Source: Microbulbifer variabilis
Lineage (GTDB): Bacteria > Pseudomonadota > Gammaproteobacteria > Pseudomonadales > Cellvibrionaceae
NCBI RefSeq assembly: GCF_020524905.1
Contig: NZ_JAIVKI010000013.1
Location: 62,001 to 126,000, forward strand
Direction: 5' to 3'
Length of the DNA stretch: 64,000 nt
Translations under genes and position numbers: made by a program
Notes under the pieces: model-generated
Seen by the model: only the letters and a program-made list of their open reading frames with translations
The model's database searches: none
Told to the model about the DNA's origin: nothing
Shown here: positions 1-7,909 of the stretch, in pieces
Layout of the letters: each line of letters begins with the position of its first letter
Position numbering within the stretch: the first letter of the stretch is position 1

Positions 1-1026
1 TCCATCAATGAGGAGGCTGGCATATGGCTGCTAGATATTGCCAGTGATGTCGATCTGGGGGCTTTTTATACCTACAATCAAGCAGACCAATCACTGAGGC
101 GCTTGATTGATAAAGATACAAGGTTAGATACGGAATCTCTGGCAGAAAGACGCTCTATTACTTATAAAGCCCGTGACGGCATTACTATTCAAGCTTATCT
201 GACTCTGCCCAAAGGCAAGAGCAGTCAATTGCCGCTAGTGGTATTGCCTCACGGTGGCCCATGGGGAAGAGATCACTGGAGGCTTAGTGATAGCTTTTTC
301 AATCGCGTGTCTCAGTTGCTATCGAATCGCGGCTATGCGGTATTACAGCCCAACTTTCGTGCATCTACAGGCTTTGGTGAAACCTTCATCGCTTTGGGTA
401 ATCGCCAGTGGGGAACCGGTGCAATGCAACATGACCTGACTGATGGTGTTGAGTTTCTAGTGGAGCAAGGCATTGCGGACAAAGATAAAGTAGCCATCAT
501 GGGTGGGTCTTACGGAGGCTATGCAGCACTTTCCGGGTTGACTTTCACCCCCGATGTATATGCAGCCGCGATATCTTTTGTGGGCCCATCAAGCCTAGTC
601 ACCTTGGTTGAGTCATTCCCGGAGTATTATCGACCATTTATTTCCAACTGGTTCAAAGCAGTCGGTGATCCTTTGATTCAAGCAGACCGAGAGGATATGC
701 AGGCCCGATCACCTTTAAACTTTACGGATCAAATTAAAGCACCTTTACTGTTGGTTCAGGGTGCAAATGATCCCCGCGTTACTCAACTTGAGTCTGATCA
801 AATTGCTATAGACATGTATCAAAAAGACTTAGCTGTCGAGTATATTTTGGCTAAAGATGAGGGGCACGGATTTAGCAAGCGTATTAACAGGCTGGCTTAT
901 TTGATAAAAATGGAAGAATTTCTCGCAGAGCACTTAGGTGGTGAAGTAAGCTCTGAAATTCCTGAGGAGCTTACAACCCATTTGGCAGGACTTGAAGTTG
1001 ATATATCAAAATTAGCCGAGAAATAA
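1..1026 (+). CDS. S9-family (prolyl oligopeptidase-like) peptidase, 5' end outside window
   Basis: The reading frame is open from the first base of the window, so this is the C-terminal part of a longer gene; the internal TTG at 103 is not a credible start. It encodes the alpha/beta-hydrolase catalytic domain of an S9 serine peptidase (dipeptidyl/acylaminoacyl-peptidase type). Seen directly: an oxyanion-type HGGPWGRD segment, the nucleophile motif GGSYGGY (Ser codon at 508-510), the acid region QGANDPRV and the catalytic His in DEGHGF, all in the expected order and spacing. The beta-propeller domain expected upstream of an S9 catalytic domain would lie outside the window. The product probably cleaves short peptides; substrate and location cannot be judged without the N-terminus. 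A palindrome lies 52 bp after the stop. Confidence 0.9.
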   Translation, partial: SINEEAGIWLLDIASDVDLGAFYTYNQADQSLRRLIDKDTRLDTESLAERRSITYKARDGITIQAYLTLPKGKSSQLPLVVLPHGGPWGRDHWRLSDSFFNRVSQLLSNRGYAVLQPNFRASTGFGETFIALGNRQWGTGAMQHDLTDGVEFLVEQGIADKDKVAIMGGSYGGYAALSGLTFTPDVYAAAISFVGPSSLVTLVESFPEYYRPFISNWFKAVGDPLIQADREDMQARSPLNFTDQIKAPLLLVQGANDPRVTQLESDQIAIDMYQKDLAVEYILAKDEGHGFSKRINRLAYLIKMEEFLAEHLGGEVSSEIPEELTTHLAGLEVDISKLAEK

Positions 1027-1077
1027 TCTTAAATAGATTGCTTGCGATCTTAGGTTGATCGCCAATATAGAGCGCCG

Positions 1078-1113
1078 GTCTTTGATAGATATTAATCAAT
1101 ATCTATCAAAGAC
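1078..1113. repeat. Perfect 16-bp-stem inverted repeat, 4-nt loop
   Basis: GTCTTTGATAGATATT is followed by AATC and then its exact reverse complement. It lies 52 bp after the stop of the S9 peptidase gene. There is no T-run on either strand, so it is not a typical intrinsic terminator. It could be an unusual terminator, an mRNA 3'-end stabiliser, a protein-binding palindrome or the end of a lost mobile element. Confidence 0.8.
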
Positions 1114-1223
1114 AGTCTACATTTAAAGTAAGATCATTTCATTTTCCAACAAACAATATAAAAAACTTCTTCACCCCAAGCACCTAAATAACCTACCGCT
1201 TAATAGCGGAAAAAAGATTACGA

Positions 1224-1607
1224 ATGCCTCACTTTCTATTTAGGCAAGTTTATAATTCATATCCAAAACTGGCTAATAGAAATTATGAGTTAGCTACTAA
1301 GCCATCATTCACTGAGAACATTCGTTTAAGTAAGACTCGACTCATGAAAGGTCAGAAGGTTCAATTAGGTACAGAAGCACCAACACTTTCTTTTTCTAAT
1401 CTTCAATTACATGAAGCCAAGTCTAAATTCTACTCATTGTCAGACAGTAGATTTTTGAGTATTGTTACGCCTTTTTTTACCGTAACTGAGGTAGGGCATA
1501 TCGTAGATGTAAGAAGTATCCGCCGCTTTGTAGGAAGACAGGATACCTGTTGTCAGTCTTACCTAAGCAGTGAAGACCAAAAGAATTCACTACTTCTCCA
1601 CTCCTGA
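1224..1607 (+). pseudogene. Possible decayed thiol-peroxidase/peroxiredoxin-like gene
   Basis: A 127-codon frame whose middle reads like the start of a Tpx/AhpC-TSA domain: VQLGTEAPTLSFSNLQL resembles the family's 'vG.kAPdf.l.n.dl', followed by a YSLSDSRFLSIV strand and a terminal RSIRRF resembling 'QTRRFN'. The place where the peroxidatic Cys should stand (T.VC) reads TEVG, and about six extra residues separate the strand from RRF. After RRF the family resemblance is lost in all three frames, and the frame stops far short of a normal peroxiredoxin length of about 165 residues. I read it as a relic, but the similarity is weak and it may be an unrelated hypothetical gene or chance frame. Confidence 0.3.
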
Positions 1608-1723
1608 CCCCAGTATTACCGATCGAAGCCTTGTCGCCATATTGATTGGCTTCAACCCTTTTTAAACATTAGGGCCTAGCCTTAGAAAGTAAGAAAAAGC
1701 GTAGTAACCATATGGAGGAAGCC

Positions 1724-2446
1724 ATGCATTCCCGTTTAACCACCTTTCTCGGAGCTCTTGTTATTTCAACTAACACTAGCGCAGCCGAGTTCGGCAACCA
1801 AAAGCCACTAAGTTTCCATCCGTATATATCCTTGAACACAGGGTATAGCGAAATGGAACTCACTCGAGATTATCGAACAACTGAGAAAGGAAATACAAAG
1901 GAGTTTAGCTACTTAGAATTCACTGCTTCTGAGAGCGAGTCATGGAATAGTATTTCAATAGGGGCAGACTTTGACAATTATCCACTGGAATTGCGATTAA
2001 GCTACAGCACCGTTTCTACTGATAAAATTGACGCATGGGATTTTGATGAGAACAATCCCGTCACGGCGCTAATCTTTGATTCCTGGCAAGAGTATGATTT
2101 AGAAGTATTCTCCCTGACTGGTATTTTTGAACTATCGAAATCCTGCCAAAGAGCCTGCCTGTACCTGCTAGGAGGTTATAGCTTTGGCGAGCTAGATTGG
2201 TCTCTGTCTATGGAAGGGATAATTGAAGGTATCGACGTCCACGAGTCGAAATCATTCAACAAAAGCTTCGTCCACCTTGGAGGTGGGTTTCGCTACAACT
2301 TCACCGACTCCTTGCGTATGAACACTGAATACATTCAATACAATATCGGACAGATCGGCAAATATAAAATAACTGAAAACGAACGAGTGGAATTCGATCT
2401 GGATAACCTTGGTGTATGGCAAGCAGGGGTATCTTATATTTTCTAG
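1724..2446 (+). CDS. Outer-membrane beta-barrel protein (opacity/OmpW-like size)
   Basis: The protein is about 240 residues. The preferred start is the ATG at 1724 because GGAGGAA at 1714-1720 is an ideal ribosome-binding site; an earlier in-frame ATG at 1712 overlaps that site. The N-terminus is a Sec signal peptide (RLTTFLGALVIS core, cleavage near TSAA/E). The mature part alternates polar and aromatic or hydrophobic residues in strands ending in Tyr or Phe, and the chain ends in a typical barrel C-terminus (WQAGVSYIF, terminal Phe), which is the BAM recognition pattern. A Cys pair (SCQRAC) sits in a predicted loop. It is probably an 8-stranded outer-membrane barrel. Ligand or role cannot be told. 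It is monocistronic and converges on the minus-strand OmpA-like gene across a bidirectional terminator. Confidence 0.75.
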   Translation: MHSRLTTFLGALVISTNTSAAEFGNQKPLSFHPYISLNTGYSEMELTRDYRTTEKGNTKEFSYLEFTASESESWNSISIGADFDNYPLELRLSYSTVSTDKIDAWDFDENNPVTALIFDSWQEYDLEVFSLTGIFELSKSCQRACLYLLGGYSFGELDWSLSMEGIIEGIDVHESKSFNKSFVHLGGGFRYNFTDSLRMNTEYIQYNIGQIGKYKITENERVEFDLDNLGVWQAGVSYIF

Positions 2447-2541
2447 TTAGAGATGGGTACCCTACTAGATACCAACAAAAAACCTCACTCCTATGAGCCC
2501 TCAACAATAGTGAATTAATGAAGCTGATAGGCTAATTCCAC

Positions 2542-2589
2542 AAAAAAAGACCCGGCGGAGTGCCAATACTCCACTGGGCCTTCTTTTTT
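2542..2589. terminator. Bidirectional intrinsic terminator
   Basis: A-run, then a GC-rich stem with arms around CCCGGCGGAGT and ACTCCACTGGG, then a T-run (CTTCTTTTTT). T-runs follow the stem on both strands, so it can end transcription of the barrel gene (plus) and of the OmpA/giant-protein operon (minus). Confidence 0.85.
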
Positions 2590-2692
2590 ACGTGCTGTAA
2601 GTAAAATCAAGTCTTTAAATCAAAAGGTGCTGATGTAACAACTTAACTAGCAGTTTTCTGAGCTTTTCAGGCTATCCCCCCACACCCTAAAA

Positions 2693-5600
2693 TCACAACT
2701 TCCCAACAATATTCACAAACATCCCCTGGCTGTCGTAATCTAGCTGGGTGAGGTCATCGGAGAAGTCGGTAAAGTTGTAACCCACCCCCAACTTCAAATG
2801 ATCACCGATATGTCGGTACAGGCCGACCAGTGCACCACTCTTACTGTCCTGTGCATCGGGCAAGTCGAGTAGGCGGCCTTCGATTAAGAGATCCCAGCGT
2901 TTTACAAAATGCCAGTCTGCGCGCAGTACATAGAGGCTGGCGCGGCTGTCGAAGAATTCTGGGTCTTCTCTATCCAGGCTTAACTGGCCCAGACGGTAGG
3001 CATATTTGCCTCCAAAGGTCCAGCGTTGGGTAAGGTCATAGCTGGCATCCACGGAGAAAATATGGCTCTTTTGAATAAACTCAGCCGAGGTATTTTCTAC
3101 GGTTACCTGATCTTTGGTGGGCACGTTATAGAAATAGGTGTATTTCAATAGCGTATTGAGGCGATCGTGATTGACCGGGCGGTAGGCGTAGCCCATTACC
3201 GCTTCGGTAAACTTGCCATCATAGAACTCGCCCTGAGAGCTCTTGCTGTCGGAGTAATTAAACTTGCCGACTAAGCGCCAGTCTGGGTTAAGTTGATAGC
3301 TCAGGGTGTTTTTCAACAACCAGGTATCGCGCTCGGATTCCAGCACGGTATTTTCATCCAGTGCGGTTTCCATGGTATCGGTGCGGTATTCCACTGCCGA
3401 AGCCAAACGGATTTCATCCAGGCTATAGCCTATATTAAGACCCAGGGCGTTGCGCTCGGTTTTGGCGCCGGTGCGTGGGTCTTCCAGGGTGCCCGCCTCT
3501 ACTGTGGTGCCGTATGTCCAGCGGTCGTTGGGTGCCAAGTCCATACCCAGGGCGTGTGTCAGGCCGGTAGAGACATCGCCGTGACTGTAGCGCTCCTCAC
3601 CATACATACTCAAAGTGTCGGAATAACGGCTGCGGAAGCCGGTACTCATATTGCCTTTGCGGGCACGCACGCCGGTATCGCTGCGCTCGTTATCGAGGGT
3701 GTAATTCAAGTATACGCTGGTTCTATCGCTCACCAGGAAATCGGTACCCAGGCGCGCGGCCAAGCCGGTATCGCCGCTGGAGACTTCACTATCCATGGTG
3801 AGTCTGTCGCTCACCCGGTAGGCGCCGCCCATACCAACCCGGTTGTTTTCCTCACGGGTGCCGGTTACTTCCACAGTGCCCTGTACAAAGCCGAAAGCAC
3901 TCCAGTTTTCACCGGAATCATAACTGGCTTCCACCGCCATATCGGTGCGATCGCCCTCGGTTTGGGTGGCTGCAACGACCTCTGAGAAATCCTCGCGGCT
4001 ATCATTGCGCACGCCGGAGCTGAGACGCCAGTGATCGTTGAGGCGGTAGCCGAGCATCAGATCTGTAGCACTGGTGTGCAGACCGAATTCCTCTTCTTTA
4101 TTATCCGCTTTCAAGCCCACATCGAAACTTTCACCAAGAGGTAGGTTGACCCCGACTCCAAACAGTGTGGTTTCGCCCCGGGCAAATTGGCCGGGGCCGG
4201 AGAATCCGGCTTCGCGCTGCTGGTGGTAGAAATTACTGGAGCCGCGCAGGCTTTCGAAGAAATCTCCCAGCTGTAGGCTACCCTCTACTTTGGTCGCACC
4301 CGCAGAGGCCTCGGGGTCTAAGGTCTGACCATTATCAAAAGTGAAACCACCATCCAAAGAGTTGGTGGTATCCAGGTTACCGCCTTCGCTATTGGCCACT
4401 TCAACTTTCAGCCAGCTGCCGGCGGTTTTGCGCAGGGTTATATCGAAGCCCTGCAACGCGGTTTCGTTGTCATCCTCATCCTGCTGGGTAGCACTGAGCC
4501 CCAGCTTTACGTGATCTCCAAACCAGTAATGGGTACGGCCACCAAAGGCCAGGGTGTCCATCTCTTCAAAACCGGGGGTGTATTCATAGCGGGCTACCAA
4601 ATACTGCGGATTGCCGTTGTAGGAGCCATCCTGAATTAATAAATTATCGTTAGCCAGGGCGGATAGCGGTTTGTTCAGCAGTACGCGGCCCTGAATATAA
4701 TCGATATCATAATCAATGACCGGCGAGAGATTTTTTACGGCCAGCACCAGTCCGGAGTCTTTATCCCGCACCTCAACACGCAAACGCTCGGAACCGTTGA
4801 GAATATCCTGATGTCGCATGAAATACAGGGAACCGCCGGTTCCACGATATTCATCGCGCCCGGCAATAGTACCTGGCTCCGCGCCGAAGGCATCCACCTG
4901 GAAACGCTTTTCCCCGAAGCTGGTCATGGAATCGCTTTCGAAGTGACCGTTGGCACCATAGAGTGCACGGTCAATCTGCGCCAGTTCATTATCGGTATAG
5001 GTCGCCTTGAAATTACCCCACAGGCCGTAGTCGTCGTACTTGGACAACTTCACATAAAACTTGCCGGAAGTGGGCGCATCTTCCACTACGGTGGAGTCGT
5101 CACCAAAGGTGGGATAGTAAAGATCACTATCTAAACGGCGAAACAACGCATCGGGGGTTTTTTCCATAAAATTGGAAAACAGATCATCCACCGGCCCTTC
5201 TTCCGTATCCGCACTGGCGGATAATCGCCAGCCCTCACCGAAACCACCGCTGGTATAAAATGCCAGGCGACCGTCGTAGCTGACAGAATTGTCGTAGTGG
5301 GTTTCATCGCCGGTCACCAGCGCCGCTGGGCCGTTGGTCTTATCGTAACTGATCGTAAGGTCGGCAATACCCACGGTAAACCAGTCGTTTTTGGCAAATT
5401 CCAGGTCGCGCAGGAACAATTCGCCATTGCCCTCTTCATCCAGAACAGCCACTTCCACGGTGTGCATACCGGGGTCGAAAATCTGCTCGGCCACAAACTG
5501 GCCCTGCTCGTTAACCGGTACCGGGTTGCCCGCCAGCCACACGGTGTGCCCTGGCGGCACCTCGGCACCGTTCACCAGCACACTGTTGCCGTCCAGAGGA

Positions 5601-7909
5601 ATATTTCGTCGCGCTAGGCGGTTCTCGCCGTAGCCAACCAGTAATTCCTGGGAGACATCCACATCTTTTGTGGACTCTTCGACCTTATCCACCAACCACA
5701 GAGTCTGTTCGGTGGTTTCATCGAAGCGGCCTTTTTTATCGTACACCCGCAGCACATAGTGCAGTTTTTTTAACGGCGCCTGGAACAGGGAAAATTCCGC
5801 AAACCACTCCCCTTCACCAGCAGTCAGCGGAACCACATCAAGGGGAGTGTCACGCAAAGACTGCCCCTCTTCAAACAGGCGCACCTCGGCCTGCTCAATA
5901 AAGGTGGGATAGTTAGTATAGCTGCGGAAAACTACGCGGTTCTCGCTGTGTTCCGTATCCGGGTTATCCGCATAGCGGATGGTATTGGGCCAGGCTGAAA
6001 CATTCAGGCGCGGCTGCATCTTTTTGTTATCGAAGCGGAACTGGATATTGGCTTTATCCAGAGCCACATCGGTACAGCGCTGTAAATCAGCTGAGTTTTT
6101 ATAGGGGTCATACTCCGGGCTGCCATCCACGGTAATACGCATTAAATTCAGCGAATAGGGATTATTAGCGATAGCCTCGCGATTAATGCGCTCGATTTCC
6201 AGGCGGTCACTCTCCGCCAGAATCGCCAGCTCATCATAGAGTACCTGTACTTCAACCCTGGCACCTTCATCCAAGGTGAAGCCGTTGGCCACTACATCGT
6301 CGGACTGCACATAACCGCGACCTTCCGATTGCACTTGAGTGTCTTCAAGGCTGAGAAGCTCTTTTACCTGCTCCATAGCACGACGGGCGCGTGCACCAGA
6401 AAGCCCCACATCATCGCCATAAACCATGGCTTCACGGCGATCCATACGTTTGTTTTCGCTGTAGCCAATAAAGCTCAAGCGCACATTGGCCTTGCTGGCG
6501 ATTTCCCCCATGGCCGCACGCATTTGGGTCAGCTGTGCCTGGGTAATAATCGGATCGCCATTATCGAAGCGAATGGGCGGTATGTCTCCACGTAGGGATT
6601 GGTGTGCAATGGTAATGGTTTCTGCAGCCGCCGCTTCCGGACAGGCCTGTACCCCGTCCACCGCTACTTCGAGGGGATCGTCGTACCAGAATTCCACTTC
6701 CACGCGACGGTTTAGGGCGCGGCCTTTAGGTGTGTCATTGGCGGCAATAGGCTGACTGGCACCCTTGCCGCTACTGGTAATCATGGTGTCCGGCAGGCCC
6801 AGAGCGTCGCGCACTGCCAGAGCAACACGGCGAGCCTCACTATGGGATTTTTCCCGATAGGCACTCTGCTGCTGCTCGGAACTTTCCCCAATTTGCAGAG
6901 GCAGTGCATCGGTGTGGCCGACAAAATGGATGACCAGGTTATTTTTATTGGCCAAGTTTGTGCGCACTTCGCGGATGCGGCGTAAAAACGCCTCGGGCAA
7001 ATTCGCTTGCCCTGCCTGCCAGCGCAGAGGGTTAACCAGGTTTTTTAAGCGCGCGCGCTGCTCAGTACCCGCGGTATAGTTGAGCCTACAAACCGTTTCC
7101 TGGCGACATACTTTAACGCGGTTGAGCGCCAGGGCTTCAGCGCGGGCGCGTGCCGCCATGGCTTTTTCATCCAGGGCATCGTAAGTCACCTGCACCTGCA
7201 CGCGGCGATTCAGTTCGCGTCCTGCGGTGGTGATATTGTCGACGATTGGCTCAACATCACCGCGGCCTTCCACGGTGATCATTTCCTCTGGCAAGTCCAG
7301 GGCCTGCAGGAAGAAGTCCGCTACAAACTGAGCCCGCGCCTGAGTAAATTCTTCTTTGCTCTGGTAATCCGCCAGCAATTCTTTTTTTATCGGATCGGAA
7401 TCGGTATGGCCTATAAAGTGCAATTTGAAGTTTGGCTTTTCACCCAACTCCGTGAGTTTCTCTCGCAATAACTCTATAGCCTCAGGAGAAACTTCATCCT
7501 CCACAGCGGAAAACGGTAATGGTTCGATAAAGTCTTCCAGCACAATCGGCTCGGGCGGAGCAATAAATGACCCTGCATCCTGCATCCATCGATTGGCCGG
7601 GGCGCGCAGCAGCATACTTTCTGTATTACTGCCGATGGGCTTTTCCTCAAACTCTGCCTGTGGCTCCTCTATTTCTGGAGCCAGTCCGGGAATTTTTTGC
7701 CACACTTGCCACCAGCTCGACTCCTGGGGCTCAGCACCCTCAGCGACAACTGGTTGTTGCGCTTGTGCCGGTAGCGCCAGTGCCAGGGCGATGGCCGTAG
7801 CCAGACAGCGCTCACGTCGGCGAAATGTGCGAACAGTTTTTTTTACAGCAACTAGAGCACTCGACGGTTCCATACTACTGCGATTTTTATCGCTATCTGC
7901 AAAGGACAT
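2693..7909 (-). CDS. OmpA-family protein with three OmpA-like domains and a large C-terminal barrel
   Basis: 1738 residues from the ATG at 7909, chosen because it forms a TAATG overlap with the stop of the upstream giant gene and has GGAGG just upstream; a GTG three codons earlier is the alternative. A long basic leader precedes a signal core (ATAIALALALPAQAQ). Three OmpA/MotB-like modules follow at about residues 130-250, 290-415 and 445-560. The first two keep the GHTD and NRRV signatures of peptidoglycan binding; the third is degenerate (GYSEN, no NRR). Residues about 560-860 look like beta-sandwich modules. From about 880 to the end lie many amphipathic strands typical of an outer-membrane barrel, ending in Leu (VNIVGKL). 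It probably anchors the giant protein encoded directly upstream, linking surface, outer membrane and peptidoglycan. That role is inferred from coupling and domains. Confidence 0.85.
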   Translation of the reverse strand: MSFADSDKNRSSMEPSSALVAVKKTVRTFRRRERCLATAIALALALPAQAQQPVVAEGAEPQESSWWQVWQKIPGLAPEIEEPQAEFEEKPIGSNTESMLLRAPANRWMQDAGSFIAPPEPIVLEDFIEPLPFSAVEDEVSPEAIELLREKLTELGEKPNFKLHFIGHTDSDPIKKELLADYQSKEEFTQARAQFVADFFLQALDLPEEMITVEGRGDVEPIVDNITTAGRELNRRVQVQVTYDALDEKAMAARARAEALALNRVKVCRQETVCRLNYTAGTEQRARLKNLVNPLRWQAGQANLPEAFLRRIREVRTNLANKNNLVIHFVGHTDALPLQIGESSEQQQSAYREKSHSEARRVALAVRDALGLPDTMITSSGKGASQPIAANDTPKGRALNRRVEVEFWYDDPLEVAVDGVQACPEAAAAETITIAHQSLRGDIPPIRFDNGDPIITQAQLTQMRAAMGEIASKANVRLSFIGYSENKRMDRREAMVYGDDVGLSGARARRAMEQVKELLSLEDTQVQSEGRGYVQSDDVVANGFTLDEGARVEVQVLYDELAILAESDRLEIERINREAIANNPYSLNLMRITVDGSPEYDPYKNSADLQRCTDVALDKANIQFRFDNKKMQPRLNVSAWPNTIRYADNPDTEHSENRVVFRSYTNYPTFIEQAEVRLFEEGQSLRDTPLDVVPLTAGEGEWFAEFSLFQAPLKKLHYVLRVYDKKGRFDETTEQTLWLVDKVEESTKDVDVSQELLVGYGENRLARRNIPLDGNSVLVNGAEVPPGHTVWLAGNPVPVNEQGQFVAEQIFDPGMHTVEVAVLDEEGNGELFLRDLEFAKNDWFTVGIADLTISYDKTNGPAALVTGDETHYDNSVSYDGRLAFYTSGGFGEGWRLSASADTEEGPVDDLFSNFMEKTPDALFRRLDSDLYYPTFGDDSTVVEDAPTSGKFYVKLSKYDDYGLWGNFKATYTDNELAQIDRALYGANGHFESDSMTSFGEKRFQVDAFGAEPGTIAGRDEYRGTGGSLYFMRHQDILNGSERLRVEVRDKDSGLVLAVKNLSPVIDYDIDYIQGRVLLNKPLSALANDNLLIQDGSYNGNPQYLVARYEYTPGFEEMDTLAFGGRTHYWFGDHVKLGLSATQQDEDDNETALQGFDITLRKTAGSWLKVEVANSEGGNLDTTNSLDGGFTFDNGQTLDPEASAGATKVEGSLQLGDFFESLRGSSNFYHQQREAGFSGPGQFARGETTLFGVGVNLPLGESFDVGLKADNKEEEFGLHTSATDLMLGYRLNDHWRLSSGVRNDSREDFSEVVAATQTEGDRTDMAVEASYDSGENWSAFGFVQGTVEVTGTREENNRVGMGGAYRVSDRLTMDSEVSSGDTGLAARLGTDFLVSDRTSVYLNYTLDNERSDTGVRARKGNMSTGFRSRYSDTLSMYGEERYSHGDVSTGLTHALGMDLAPNDRWTYGTTVEAGTLEDPRTGAKTERNALGLNIGYSLDEIRLASAVEYRTDTMETALDENTVLESERDTWLLKNTLSYQLNPDWRLVGKFNYSDSKSSQGEFYDGKFTEAVMGYAYRPVNHDRLNTLLKYTYFYNVPTKDQVTVENTSAEFIQKSHIFSVDASYDLTQRWTFGGKYAYRLGQLSLDREDPEFFDSRASLYVLRADWHFVKRWDLLIEGRLLDLPDAQDSKSGALVGLYRHIGDHLKLGVGYNFTDFSDDLTQLDYDSQGMFVNIVGKL

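Noticed and set aside
1712-1723. ATG at 1712 as start of the barrel protein
   Set aside because: It overlaps the GGAGGAA ribosome-binding site of the ATG at 1724, which also gives the cleaner signal peptide.
3293-3985. A 230-codon plus-strand frame inside the OmpA-barrel gene
   Set aside because: Antisense shadow of a clear coding region, no ribosome-binding site and no family resemblance.
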